The notes under the pieces are model-generated. The model was not told where the DNA came from and made no database searches. It saw nothing but the letters and a program-made list of their open reading frames with translations. DNA of 64,000 nucleotides from Pomphorhynchus laevis (Eukaryota; Acanthocephala; Palaeacanthocephala; Echinorhynchida; Pomphorhynchidae): positions 1-64,000 of the forward strand of contig WNNJ02000401.1 in the NCBI GenBank assembly GCA_012934845.2, given 5' to 3'. This document shows positions 44,551 to 56,604 of this stretch, piece after piece (positions within the stretch are counted from its first letter, which is position 1; each line of letters begins with the position of its first letter). Made by a program: the position numbers and the translations under genes.

Positions 44551-44795
44551 ATGCTTAGAATATACTGGTGGTGTTGGATTAATATATGCTTAGTTCTGCA
44601 AGCTGTGACCATTTCACATAAAGTGTGTGATCTTAGCAGCATAGAGTTAATTGAGTTTAACGATATTATCAAGCATGCTGCTTCCGTCTTGAGTACTCCG
44701 AACATATATCAAATACATAATCTAGAGTATTTACAAGATATCCAAATAATCGCTGAAAGTGTAAAAAATAACCACTCTTTGCATTGTGAAGAAAT
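44551..44795 (+). CDS. LRR gene, exon 1: signal peptide and N-terminal region
   Basis: Reads MLRIYWWCWINICLVLQAVT, a strongly hydrophobic signal-peptide-like start, then SHKVCDLSSIELIEFNDII, NIYQIHNLEYLQDIQIIAES and NNHSLHCEE. The exon ends AT before a donor gtaagt at 44796 (phase 2, two bases of a codon). The frame continues exactly into the next exon. The ATG at 44551 follows an acceptor-like taactttcag, and another in-frame ATG lies at 44506. So either this is the first coding exon or the start lies upstream. Secretion or cell-surface location is inferred from the start and from the repeats that follow. No orthologue was recognised. Confidence 0.6.
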
Positions 44796-44934
44796 GTAAG
44801 TAATATATAATGATTTAATTATAAAAGTATATACAACGTTATATATCTTGTTACATTGTTATGACGTTACTGTGCATGCAAATGTACAACATTTAGTCAA
44901 AATACTTGAAAAGTTCTAATCCTTATATATTATA

Positions 44935-45490
44935 GTAAGCTAGACGAACACGCTTACAGGATCCAACAAACTGATATGATTAAATAAATTAAAATATTTT
45001 TCACCTGGCAGCTGTATCATTTTCTCATGAATGATGCATCCACTACAAAGGTAACCAAAACCTGGAAGAAACTCACCTATTTTGAATTTATAGTCATGTT
45101 ATCTCCCCCCCCAATACCACAAAAGAGCTCTATTCCGAAATTGTTTCATCGTAAAAGCAGAATAATCAATTGTCGTTAGTTACTAAAATGTAGTACAGAT
45201 TTATGGATCATTTATACGCAAAACGAGATAGAATTCAATTGATTTTTCATCATACATTTGAGTGACAAAACACTTCTTTTGTGACAATCTATTTAAATTC
45301 CTTCCGCTGAAATAAGGGTCTGGTGATCTGTAGTGGTATCGTTCATTTAAATGAAAGTAAGATAGACGAACACGATTACAGGATTCATAAAACGGAAACG
45401 ATTAAATAAATTAAAATATTTTTCAACTGGCAGCTGTATCATTTTCTTAAGAATGATGCATCTACTACTTAGGCTGCTAAAAGCTAGAAC
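44935..45490 (+). repeat. Direct repeat pair in intron 1, offset about 420 bp
   Basis: agctagacgaacacgcttac to cagctgtatcattttctc (44938-45030) recurs as agatagacgaacacgattac to cagctgtatcattttctt (45360-45450). The first unit continues into the repeat shared with 16.2 kb (45020-45235). Confidence 0.65.
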
Positions 45491-45867
45491 CGAAAAATTA
45501 AATGCAAACTTTTTTTCCTTGTCTGTATGTTTAGCTATATTTTTCTTAATTGAAGTGAGTCTGCGTATATTAAATTATTTATAAATTAAACAAAATAAAA
45601 AAAATTAAAATAAAAAATAAAAAATAATTATAAATAATTTAAGAATTTTTTATAAGATTTAACTCATATAAAATTAAATTTAAAAATTGAAATTTAAAAT
45701 AAATTTCAATCATATTAAAATTATATATTAGGTTTAAAATAAAATGTCTTTGATGTTTTAAAAGATAATTTGGCCAAGAAACATATTTCTATTTTTGAAA
45801 TCTACCTAAATAATATTAAAATGACATTTACTTTTGTTTAATATATTAAAGTTTATTGTGTTCACAG

Positions 45868-45936
45868 AAACCTGAATAACAACTATCTCCGTCAATTAAA
45901 CGATCTTAATAAGATGTTGAGCGACGTTCTTTATCT
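45868..45936 (+). CDS. LRR gene, exon 2: one leucine-rich repeat
   Basis: 69 nt between acceptor gtgttcacag and donor gtaaga. Taking the split codon AT|A, it encodes INLNNNYLRQLNDLNKML and SDVLYL, fitting LxLxxNxLxxL. It ends CT, completed to Leu by the next exon. Exactly 23 codons, phase 2 at both ends. Confidence 0.7.
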
Positions 45937-46329
45937 GTAAGAGATTTTGTCAAATGCATTTATATTTTTGCGATTTTGATATTAAGACGCTTAGATTACA
46001 ATTTGATAGAACGCGTTGAACCACATTTTGTGCTATCAAACAATTTTCGTTTATTGTGAGTATTTTATTTTCGTTAGTGCTTTTTAATAAAATTTTTATC
46101 AAATAATACGATCAGTCTAAAATCATATTACGCGAAAGCACTCCTCTATATCTAAATACATATAATTATTAATTTTAAAAATATTTTTTTTTATTTTAAA
46201 TATTAGAAGAAATATTTGAATTAAAATATATTTAGTTTTAAGTAGTTTCAAATAAATATAAACTGCACAATATATGTTTCGAATTTGATAAATGCACTAT
46301 AGGACCACATAATCGCAAGAGTATTGCTT

Positions 46330-46730
46330 ATTGAGAATAAATGCATCTGAATATTATTATTACAAGCAATAAATAATTATTGGAGCTGGGTCAAAGAAAA
46401 GAAGAAATTATTTTTGATATTTCGCTGCTAACTTCTGTTAGCATCAACAGAAAATTATGTAATTTTCTGAAGATTCTAACAGAAGTTAGCGAAATATCAA
46501 TAAAAAAATTTCCATAGAAAATTACAATGTTTTTTAAAATGTACATAAAAGTTTAAAACGATCACCGCCATTTGCTATGGGCAGGAGCTGCTGTCAGTAA
46601 TTTTCTAAAGATTCTAATAGAAGTTAGCGAAATATTAAAAATAATTTCTTATTTTATTTGATCCAGCTCCAATAATAATTTATCAATAATGGATCACTAT
46701 CAACTATTTAAAATTAAAAGCAATACCGAA
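46330..46730. mobile_element. Inverted-repeat element (MITE-like) in intron 2
   Basis: Left arm 46375-46450 (ttggagctgggtcaaag, attatttttgatatttcgct, cttctgttagcatc) pairs with right arm 46605-46690 (gattctaatagaagttagcg to gatccagctccaataataat). Outer flanks continue the pairing. One arm occurs alone at 41.64-41.76 kb and a rearranged copy at 53.68-53.90 kb. No coding sequence. Confidence 0.6.
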
Positions 46731-47029
46731 ATTTTGAAATTATCCAAATAATCTTCATCGATTGGTATATTGCATGTGATGTGGATAACTAAAAAATTTT
46801 ATATTTTCTATATACCTCTATACTTTCATTTTACAAATATATGAATTTATGAATTTTGGATTTGTTAGTAATCTCGTTGGCATTCTTTTGAGTATGCCAG
46901 TCATGAAATTACACCATATTTTGCATATGCGAGCCATATCTTCATTTAATCGATTTTAGATATTACCATCCCGCGATTACACGACTTGAAGATATGGTTA
47001 TATTCTGAAGTATTTGTATCAAGATTAAA

Positions 47030-47310
47030 GGGATCATCCAACGGTTATATCCTATAACGACCAAATGTGGATTCAAATAATACATTCCAAAAATGTGATC
47101 CGATACTTTTTTCTAAAATACTTATAGATCACAGTCTAAAGACGTGATTCTAACGCCTTCTATACCCAATACCCAATTTTTTTGATAAGTTCCAGCACCC
47201 CTCAAAACACGTTCAATTAAGTATTTGTAATGATCATCCAACGTGATCATCCAACGGCTATATCCTGAAACGACCAAATAGTACATTTCTAAAACGTGAC
47301 AACAAACGAT
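47030..47310. repeat. Direct repeat, offset about 195 bp
   Basis: gatcatccaacggttatatc to aatacattccaaaaatgtga (47032-47098) recurs as gatcatccaacggctatatc to agtacatttctaaaacgtga (47230-47298). Function and class unknown. Confidence 0.55.
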
Positions 47311-47669
47311 TCTTCTATAGTGACTGTGGGTCAAGTGACTATATATAATGATATATAGTGATTATGTACTGACTCTAAATAACTCTAGGCTATATAGCAT
47401 AGCCTAGAGTTATTTCATATTTACTTTTTATTTAATAAATTACAGAAATTAATTGGTAATGTATTCGGTACGTTATCGATAGTGAAACTAATCAAATAAT
47501 CAACATAATTAAAAGCATCCCTCATATTTAAAATAATATTTTGTTATTTAATAATTGTTTCAAACCGATTGAATAAAATTCTATTTGATTTTTAAAACAT
47601 GCAGTAGAACGTAGTATTTTGGAAAATGTACATTTACCAAGTTAAAATGTTTCATTGTATGCATTTTAG

Positions 47670-47738
47670 GTCACTGAAAGGTAACCGAATCAGATATCTT
47701 GATATAGAGTCGAATACGCTCATTTGGTTACAGTATTT
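47670..47738 (+). CDS. LRR gene, exon 3: one leucine-rich repeat
   Basis: 69 nt between acceptor gcattttag and donor gtgagt. It encodes SLKGNRIRYLDIESNTLI and WLQYL; with the split CT|G Leu this is L-SLKGNRIRYL, a textbook LRR strand-and-asparagine pattern. It ends TT, completed to Leu downstream. Phase 2 at both ends. Confidence 0.75.
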
Positions 47739-48054
47739 GTGAGTACAGGCGAATTTTATAACTGTTAACTAAACATCTTTAAAGAATTTGATGGATTAAT
47801 AATCAATTAATTAACATTTATAATGATAAAAATAACTGATTGTAATCCATATTTAAAATTTTGGAACAGGATAAACAAACACTAATTTATTTTTACATTT
47901 CGCCAGCCGCTGCTATTATCATCATTAACAAAACGATTTGCATCAGTAAGTGAGCTAGTATTATATTGATCATTTTTTAAAATTCATAATTATTATAAAT
48001 TTTAATAAAAAATTGATAAGTTAAATAAGTTAAATAAGTTTACTGAATTATTAT

Positions 48055-48113
48055 CATATAAGGTATGATTATCATACCTTATATGGTAAATGATAATTAC
48101 ATTATCATTTACC
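48055..48113. repeat. Two adjoining perfect hairpins
   Basis: catataaggtatgat (48055-48069) pairs with atcataccttatatg (48071-48085) around one base. ggtaaatgataat (48085-48097) pairs with attatcatttacc (48101-48113) around tac. The two share the base at 48085. Confidence 0.7.
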
Positions 48114-48214
48114 TTATCATATACAATATAAATGTAATTTTATTACAATGATAATATTATATTATAATATTATCTTATAAATTATATAAGTTGTACTTAT
48201 AAGTTGATTATCAT

Positions 48215-48300
48215 TAATATTGCATTATATACAAGTAATATAAGTAGTCAATTTGTGAACTCATTTATATTGCATTATATACAAGTAGTCAATTTGTGAG
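48215..48300. repeat. Direct repeat
   Basis: tattgcattatatacaagta and gtagtcaatttgtgaactca occur twice in about 85 bp (48219 and 48269). Confidence 0.6.
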
Positions 48301-49074
48301 TTTGTTAATTATTTATCTGATAATGTCCACACAAAAGGGGTCAACATGATAATAACCTTAATATTTTATTAAGGTTATTTTAATATTATTATTTTCATTT
48401 GTTTCTTTCAATTTATTCGATAAAAGGATTCAGTTCAATATTTCGATTGCTATCATCAAAATTTTTTCCTGATGCTATCATCGGGAACTACTAGTAATTC
48501 TTATTATTCTTGATAATAAATAATTATTTTTTTTTGTAAAAGAAGACAATTTATTAGATAAAAAGGTTCTTTTTAATAAAGAATCTTTTTTCATAATTAA
48601 AAGAAACAAATGGATATTTTAGATAAACTGACATTATCAGAATAAAAAAAAAGAAATTAGAATAAAGTATCAGTTCAACATTTCAATAGCTGCTACTATC
48701 ATTAGTAGTTCCTGATGATAGCAGCAGCTATTAAAATGTTAAATCTTTTTCTCGAATAAAATGTCATTTATTTGGTTCCATAGTATAAATAATCTTACAT
48801 CTAAGTGAAATGTCATAAGTAATTATATCTTTTCAATATAGATAACGAAACCAAATGATATTTTTAAATGTGGAATGTTGTCCTAATTCAATTAAACATA
48901 TTTGATTTACCAAAATCAATATGAATCAAACCAATTTAGCAATCAAATTGAGTTTACATTATGCGTGTAATTCCATGGAAACCGGCTTTTATTATTACTG
49001 CATTATGTATTTTGCATCAGTAAGATGAAAAATACATAATAATATGTATAATTCTATTTGAGATCAGAAGAAAT

Positions 49075-49250
49075 CAGATCAACTAATTGAGTTTACGCAT
49101 TTTATACTTTCAAAATTACTAAAAATCAATTTTTATGAATTGACTAATTAATCATATACGATATATTCCAATAATATATTGAGATTATCATAAGGAACTG
49201 CTATGTTATTAGGTTTCGTCTTCTGTTCCTCGACCCACCATATCAGCGCG
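49075..49250 (+). repeat. Short repeat family, copy 6
   Basis: cagatcaactaattgagttt acgcattttata head, ttttatgaattgactaatta, and end gctatgttattaggtttcgt (49202). Shorter core than other copies. Confidence 0.6.
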
Positions 49251-49614
49251 GTCAAATATGCTCTGATAGCGTGTTTCCTCTTATGAAATTTGATTATCTA
49301 GTGAACCTTCTTACAAAGCATATCGTTAATTATCAATAGATATCAATAGATATATAAAATATCATATATTTTATCAATTTATGTTTTTTTTTCGCTTAAT
49401 AGTTTAAATTTGTTTTTAATAATATTTTGTTGATCCATACTTTATTATAAAATTATAAGAAAAAATCCATTAAACTTACTTAAAAAATAGCAGAAATATA
49501 ATGCCGTATAAAGAATACATAGTTTTTAGTATTTCTGAGGTTATATTACCGGAAACACATAGTCCACAGGTCAATAAAACTTGCTAATAGAACAAATAAA
49601 TAATTAAATATTTA

Positions 49615-49735
49615 AAAAATCAGATAAGCTAATTGAGTCTACGTATTTTATACTTTTAAAATCAATAAAAATCAATTTTTATGAATTGACTAATTAATAA
49701 TAAAATATGTATAACGAATAGACGTTATTAGAAGG
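49615..49735 (+). repeat. Short repeat family, copy 7
   Basis: cagataagctaattgagtct acgtattttata (49620) to gaattgactaattaataa. The end block is missing. Confidence 0.6.
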
Positions 49736-50399
49736 AACACAAAAATAAAAAAATTAGAAAAACAAATAGCAAAGTACACTTTCAGTATACGACAGCGGGT
49801 GCAGGGTGTTTTATTCATGCATTCGTATATCAACAATAAAGACTTTTTATTAGTATTAATAATATAAATATTTACACTTTACGAAGATATATCAACTAGA
49901 CAGTTTTGTCTCTCTTGACAGTTAAAATTGACTCTTTATATTTAAATTAAATTTTAAACATTTTTCCGCTATTTGTTTCAATAATTTCATCAACTGCAAA
50001 TATAAAAATTAAATCCCATTTGATATAAGAAGTAATTTCAGAAAGACAATTTTCTAAGGACACTTTCAGTATTTGAGTATATGCTAATTAAGTATATTAT
50101 TCCAAAGCAACGCGCATTTGTACTGTTCGAAACGTTTACTTCTCTTTTGATATTTATGAAAATTAATTGTTTCAATTTTAATTTTAATCAAAATCGTTTA
50201 GAGATTTGTCAAACAATATTCTGTCTAATATCAAAATTCAGGATATGCCCGATCTCGAATTGTATGTTATCTTTGTATATGATGGCTATTTTTAAAAACA
50301 AATAATATAATAAACACGTAATACTTTACGTATTTTTAATTATTGCTAATTTGATGTTTATCATTTACAAATGCATGTGATATAAAAAACTGCAAAATA

Positions 50400-50520
50400 T
50401 GGCAATATTAAATCAAAAACAATTAGAAAGAGAATATTTTTCAATTAAAACGCTTAATTCCATTTTTACCATTAGGATTGAATGACGTGGTACAAGGAAT
50501 TGGCAGAAGTTGTATAATAA
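50400..50520 (+). mobile_element. PLE GIY-YIG C-terminal scrap
   Basis: atattaaatcaaaaacaatt through attaggattgaatgacgtgg tacaaggaattggcagaag matches 42945-43030. Lies in intron 3 of the LRR gene. Confidence 0.65.
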
Positions 50521-51134
50521 ACAACTATAAAATTAGTAAAATTAATAGTTGATTATTAATCAACTTAATATTTGATTATTAATCAACTAGTAAGATTAAT
50601 TTAAATAATTGACGGTTTTCTTCCAGAGTTTGCAAGTAGAAAGCTTTTAATTGATTCAGTTCTATACCGAAAACAGTAAAAATTGTATCGATATTTTCAT
50701 TTTTATTGTTTTTATTGCTTAAATTCTTTATTGTTTAAATCCTAAAATATAAAATATATTTTAGGATTAATTAATTAATTAATTTAATATATTTTAATAA
50801 TATATTTAGGTGATTTAAAGTTGTTCAATATTTTACCCAATATTTTTCAAATAAAATGCATATAATTAATTAAAAATATATTTAATTGTTTATTTAATAA
50901 TATTATTTAATTTTTTTTTAATTTTTTTAGTTTAAAAATTACTTTCATTATTTAATAATTTAATTATTAATTATTTAATTTATGAAATAAATCATAAATT
51001 ATTTTCCAATAATTTTGTGGCGTATTTTATAGACGTTTAACTGACAATCCGAACGACTTTGTGTTAGAATGTGATACACAGCTAACGTAAGTAAATTTGT
51101 TCAAAACGATTAGCTTATCTAATCTTTCATTAAG

Positions 51135-51203
51135 GGATCTTCGTTTCAATATATTGCAATCACACCAAATGGCGCAGAAGAAAATCAACACGGCAATTCT
51201 TCT
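51135..51203 (+). CDS. LRR gene, exon 4: one leucine-rich repeat
   Basis: 69 nt between acceptor atctttcattaag and donor gtaagt. It encodes DLRFNILQSHQMAQKKIN and TAILL after a split TT|G Leu, so L-DLRFNILQ keeps the LxLxxN core. Less regular in its second half. Phase 2 at both ends. Confidence 0.7.
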
Positions 51204-51249
51204 GTAAGTTTTGAAATTTGTAAGTTATAAGCGTTGTCGAGTTTATATT

Positions 51250-51475
51250 AATTAATTTAAATTTGTAAAATGTAACTGAGAATATCGTTCTTTGTGAATT
51301 TGCTAAAAATAACAATCAACAATAAGCATTGGGAATACTATCGTTCATCTGTCGAAGTGTTGCTGTTCCTGCAATGGACCTAATGCAAGATGCAAGACGC
51401 TTTTATAAATTAATTTTAATTTGTAAAATGTAGCTGAGAATATCTCTATTAGTGAATTTGCAAAAAAATAAAAAG
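51250..51475 (+). mobile_element. Cys-rich RT family, cysteine cluster (copy e), between direct repeats
   Basis: 51350-51400 reads SKCCCSCNGPNARCKTL, matching the start of the cysteine cluster of copy a (CCNCNGSAARCKRC) and of copy g at 63.2 kb. It is flanked by direct repeats (aatttgtaaaatgtaactga at 51261 and aatttgtaaaatgtagctga at 51418). Only a scrap is left. Confidence 0.5.
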
Positions 51476-51589
51476 TTTGAACTAAAAATAATTTTTTTTA
51501 TTTGTATTTAAGATGCAGAAGAGTAATTTCTAGAATTAAGTAATTCCCTTAATGAAATCCAGTTGAAATGATAATCCAATTACCTTATC

Positions 51590-51890
51590 CGTATTTACGA
51601 CTGGACATCCTCGGAGGTCACTATAGGTAATTTCTAACGGATCGGAAAGCTTACAAGCACATCAAAATTGCCATTGCAAGTGATTTTTGTTCACAACCAG
51701 GAGACCGAATCCGAGTATTTGCTGCCTTTTTTATATAACTTCCGCGCAATCGCCTTGATCATGACATCTGCTGATGGCCCGATTCCACCAGTTGCAGCTG
51801 CAACTATTGGAAAGAACTTACTGTGGTCCAACTCCTTTATACACTCTTCGTATTTGTTGCGTTTTTGTGCTCAATTAATATGTGATTATT
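51590..51890 (-). pseudogene. Cys-rich RT family, C-terminal box (copy f)
   Basis: Minus strand: ELDHSKFFPIVAAATGGIGP, SADVMIKAIARKLYKKGSKY, SDSVSWL, then decay. Best preserved of the three C-terminal boxes. It starts near 51880 and so is a severely 5'-truncated insertion, in the LRR gene intron and opposite to the gene. Confidence 0.6.
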
Positions 51891-52119
51891 AAAAAAGTTA
51901 GATAAAAGTTAAAAACTCTTTTATTATAAAAATTAGTTGGCATTGTTACATACAATGCTAACAGATTATTGATAACTAATAACAACAAATATTTCGACAA
52001 CAACTATTACGATTCAACAACTATTACAATTGCCAAAAAAGGAGAAAAATAAAATAAAATTTGAATTTGTATTTAAGATGTAGAATAATAATGTCTTGAG
52101 TAAATTTACATCTGATGTG

Positions 52120-53210
52120 TAAATTTAAATTGTTTAATTTTTCGAACCTTTAGATCGAACCTTTAACATAAAAAATCATTACAGAGAAAATAAAACATAA
52201 TTCCTTTTAATTATCTGAATTTAATTGGCATATAAGTTATGCTATTTACCATAACATCTGTTAACCTTTGTGTCCTCTAAAAATAAGCGAATCACCTTGT
52301 ATTTAAAGTATCAACATGTATTTGGAAAACTTATTTACATCTACTGGGTTAATTTAAATTGTTTAATTGTTCGAACCTTCAGATAAAACCATTAACACGA
52401 AGGTTTGGTCCATTTTGTCTAAAGTGATTAACCGTCAACTCTCTGATGACGCTTAAAGATTCATTTGTCCAAAGTTCTTGACCGTCAGCTCTCTGATGAC
52501 GCGTTGGAGCAAGTGTAACTTCGCGTGAATTTGGGGCGAATAGGGATGTAACAAGCGAATTATATAGTGGCACAATCTTCGGGTCGTTTGTAATGTCTAC
52601 TAACGCTCTTTTGCCATAGATTATTTGCCCTAATCTTGCCGTTCTCACTAGCGAAGTGAATCCAGATTATGCTCTTGCTTTCGATATGTGAACTTCAAAA
52701 TTAGGCGCTTCGATTCATTCGTATCATTACCTGTTCATTACTTCTATTTATTTAAATTATAATGTTTTAATTTTCATTTAAATTATGCTATTTACTCTAA
52801 CCATATTTGCCCTTGGGTTTACTTAAAATAAGTGAATTACAACCCTCTTGTATTTAACGTATCACCGTGCATTTGGAAAACTATAATTTATAAATATCTT
52901 AATAATATTATATCTATATAGAAAATTTAAATTGTTAAAATTTTCAAACATTCAGATCGAACCATCGACCTAAAGGTTCAATCCATTTTGTCCAAAGTTC
53001 TTAACCTTCGTTTCTCTGATGAAGCGTGGCAGCAAGCGTAACTTCCTTTTAATTTTGGCGGAATAGGGTTGTATCAATCAAACGATATAGCGGTATAGCC
53101 TTCGGGTCCTCTGTAATATCTACCAGCGCTCTTGTAGCATCGATTATTCGGCTCAATATTGCCGTGCTCAATGGAAAAATTGATTTCAGATTATGTTCGT
53201 GCTATGTAAA
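52120..53210 (-). repeat. Duplicated unit with an unknown protein-like frame
   Basis: An open minus-strand frame (52648-52379) reads RALVDITNDPKIVPLYNSLV, REVTLAPTRHQRADGQELWT. A diverged second copy at 53190-52965 reads RALVDITEDPKAIPLYRLID and KEVTLAATLHQR. Both are preceded in plus sense by ttgttcgaaccttcagat-like sequence, with a further copy of that at 52140. Offset is about 580 bp. The protein similarity between units suggests it was once coding. I do not recognise it. Confidence 0.5.
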
Positions 53211-53679
53211 TTTCAAAATTAGGCGTTTAGATGTTAACGTTTAATTTTAACTTCGGATCTTACATCCACGAAAGGATGAAATCGCCTGTTTTATAAAGGA
53301 AATGACTACAAAGAAAATTTAAATTAATAAAATAAATTTTTATAATAAAATTATATTTTAGAAAAAATTTTAATTAATAATTTTAATTTTTTTAAGATTT
53401 AATTTTTTAAGTCTTAATTAATTTACTTTATACTTTTACAATATCAATTCATATATCTGTTAGATTAATATGCTGTTATCTATATTTTAAGGCTCGACTA
53501 CAACCTACTCGTTAATCTACAATTTCTATCTGCCAAGCCGTATCTAAATAAATTAAAATCTTTGTACGTCTCATTATAAGTTAAGATAAAAATTAATTTA
53601 TTCATTTTTCTTAAATCTACAATTTCGCGATATTTGCATAACCAACGTTATAAAGTAAAATTGTAATTTTGGAATTTAT

Positions 53680-53900
53680 TTTAAATAGTTGATAATGATC
53701 CATTATTGATAAAGAATTATTTGAGCTGGATCAAAGAAGAGATGAAATTATTTTTGATATTTGGCTAACTTATGTTAGCATCTTCAGAAAATGCCAACAG
53801 AAGTTACTTATATTAATGAAGATAACTTCAGAAGAAGTTATTGATGATAACAGAAGTTATTTGATATTTCGCTAACAGAAGTTAGCGAAATTAAAAATAA
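53680..53900. repeat. Inverted-repeat element, rearranged copy
   Basis: gttgataatgatccattatt (53689), gagctggatcaaagaagaga, attatttttgatatttggct, then several taacagaagtta/ttatgttagca units repeating every 25-40 bp. Same family as 46.33 kb. Confidence 0.55.
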
Positions 53901-54061
53901 AAAATTATTATTTTTTATAGTAAATTTTTTTATTATTTATTAATAATTATTTGTTTATATTTATTGTTTTAAATTGCTCAAAATTAATCGCACTTTATCA
54001 TAAAAATGTCGTTCGAAAAGTTATCATCATATTTAGTCATTTACATTCAATTTCAAAGTTA

Positions 54062-56330
54062 CCATCTTGGTAACTTACAATCTTTGATGTGCTCTCGACA
54101 TTATTGCTCCCCAACTGCTTCAATGCATATACCTCCTTGTCAATTACTGATCCTGGTTTATTCGATTATTTCCTTGTCACTCTTACTCTTACTCGTCCCC
54201 ATCCTCATTATCCGACTTTAACATTAGCTACTCCAAGTCGACCCTGGAAACTTCTCGATATCACCATTCTCTGCACAGCCTTACTCAATTCTTCACTCTT
54301 TTCACTTCCTCTTAACTATCTCTCTCCCGATGATATCTGCATTCTGTTTGATTCTGAACTTATGTCTGTCATCAATAACCTTCTGCCTAGTCGAATTCGA
54401 CGTTTTCAGCGCTTGCGCCATGCTCCACGGTTCGATTCTGAGTGTAGTCTTTCTAAGCGTGACTCCGTCACTCTTTTCATGTGCTTTATTGTTTTCTTAA
54501 ACGTTCTCCAAACTCATTCACTCCAAATCTCCGTGATTACTACTTTTCTTTACGCCGTTCACATCTTATTCTTATACGTACTAAACGTACTATCTTTTGG
54601 CGAAATCAACTCGAGTCATATTCCAACTATAAATCTCATTGGAAAATCTTAAACTCAATTCTTTCACGATCATCTACCTCTTGTAATATAAATCATGATG
54701 AATTTTCTTCTTATCTACAAACTAAGCTATCTAATTTACATTCCCTACTACCCATACCCTCTTGTATCCTCTCTTCTCTTTAAATACTTCCCTCCCAGAG
54801 CTATTCCACCTTCTTCCCGATTCTCACTTACTTGATTAAAAATATCTGCTCTTCTATATCACCCTTCCTAACCACATTATTCAACTCGTCCATCCGTAGC
54901 CGTACATTTCCTTCCATCTGGAAATGCGCCACTGTTCGTCCTCTCATCAAAAAGCAATCTCTCGACTCTTCACTACCATCTTCGTACCGTCCTATTTCAC
55001 TTCTCCCAACTCTCTCTAAACTCCTTAAGCGTCTCGTTCTTTAGCAAGTTAACATATATCTCTTTTCATCTAACTTATTTCGTCCCTTCCAAGCCGCTTC
55101 TCGCTCTAATTACTCTACCGAAATTGCATGTCTTAAAGTTTATAACGACTTACTCATATCTCGCGATCATAAATTATGTAGTGTCATAGTTTCTCTTGAT
55201 CTTTCATCTGCTTTTGACATCGTCGAACACTCGATTCTTCTCCATCATCATGATTATGGCTACTCTTTAACAACTGTAGCTTGGTTTTCTTCATATCTAT
55301 CATATCGTACATTTCGCGTCTATTCTAACTCTTCTCTCTCCCAACCTTCATCAATCCCGTCCGGTGTTCCACAAGGCTCAGTATTATGCTTTATGTTTTT
55401 CTCTCTTTTTCTCGGTGATTTGTCTTATATTTCTCATACATTTAACATCCATGTTATTTAATATGCTGATGACATTCTCATCTATGATCATGCATCTGTT
55501 TATCGTATTCACGATCTTAGTGTTTCTGCTTCCGACTGTCTTGTCTCAATTTCCAATCATATTTCTTCTCTTCGCCTTTCTCTGAATCCTGATAAATCCA
55601 AAATTATGTGGATCCTACCTCGACGCCTCGTCTTCGAACCTCCCTCCGTATCGTTAAATTCTACAATTCTTCCTATCGTTGATAATTTCGTTTTCCTAGG
55701 CTTCCATTTTGACAACCGACTTTCACTTAAACCTTTCGTTAGAGATAAAGTACGCTCATCTACCTTGATACTCCGCAACCTTCGTCAAGTTCGTAGATTG
55801 ACCGATTTCCTTTCTTGTATGACTCTCATATCATCTCTCCTTTTTTCTAGACTCGATTATTGTCTTTGTCTATTTTCCAAATTACCTAAATCCACTCTTC
55901 TTCCACTACAACGCATCGTCAACGCCGCTGTCCGAATTATCCTCCGTCTTTGTCGTTTTGATCATACATCCTACCATCTTGCTTCTCTCGATTTGCCTAC
56001 AATTTATTGCTTTCCGCCTTGTAACTTTTCATACCCCTTCATTTCTCAACCTTCCTTTTCTTGATAATTCTCGTCCTGTTTACTGTTCCTTGCGTTCCTG
56101 TAATTCCATTATTTTACATGTCCCAAACTACTCTACCTCCTTTGGACTCCGCTCCTTCCTGGTGGCTGCTCCTCTATCGTGGAATCATCTGTCCATTCAT
56201 ATACGCCAATCAACTCCCCTGCCTTGCTTCAAACGCCAAATCTGATCACATTTAAACAATTTATTTGCTTGACTTTTTCATATTTTGTTAGTGGACTTGA
56301 GAGCGTGCTGCCGGCACGTTAAATAAATTA
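54062..56330 (+). mobile_element. CR1/L2-like LINE, end of endonuclease to 3' end
   Basis: Begins inside the endonuclease (ALDIIAPQL near 54093; CFNAYTSLSITDPGLFDYFL). The linker has RPWKLLDITIL. RT blocks: RSRTFPSIWKCATVRPLIKK and SSYRPISLLPTLSKLLKRLV (54.89-55.04 kb), SVIVSLDLSSAFDIVEHSIL (55.18-55.24 kb), SSIPSGVPQGSVL (55.35-55.39 kb), YADDILIYDHASVY (55.46-55.50 kb, catalytic YADD), RLSLNPDKSKIMWI (55.58-55.61 kb) and FVFLGFHFDNRLSLKPFV. The C-terminus is LRSFLVAAPLSWNHLSIHIR (56.13-56.19 kb). The 3' end has a gcgtgctgccggcacg hairpin and taaataaatta (56.30-56.33 kb). Several frame changes and one stop just before YADD. It lies in the last visible LRR-gene intron, in the same orientation as the gene. 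Confidence 0.85.
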
Positions 56331-56604
56331 TTATACCATAAGATGTCTTAAAGAGTAAGTGTTGGGTTACAAATTTCAATTAAAAATTTCTTGATATTTG
56401 CATAACCGACGTGATGACGGAAATTTCGCCTTTTCTGTTCTTTTTAAGAAATAATTTCAAAAATGCAAAATACCAATAATTTGCATAATTAAATGTATAC
56501 AAATGTATTTTTAATTAACAGAACTTCAATATCAACTACAGCGTTTAAAATTGATATGAAATTCTTTAATGCCATGTACCTTTTGTAAATTATGATATTA
56601 GAAG

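Noticed and set aside
47907-47945. Additional LRR exon (acceptor ttcgccag, donor gtaagt)
   Set aside because: Only 39 nt long, and in the required phase it gives no leucine-rich pattern.
50634-50690. Further exon after a good acceptor ttttcttccag
   Set aside because: In the phase needed by the LRR gene it meets a stop almost at once.
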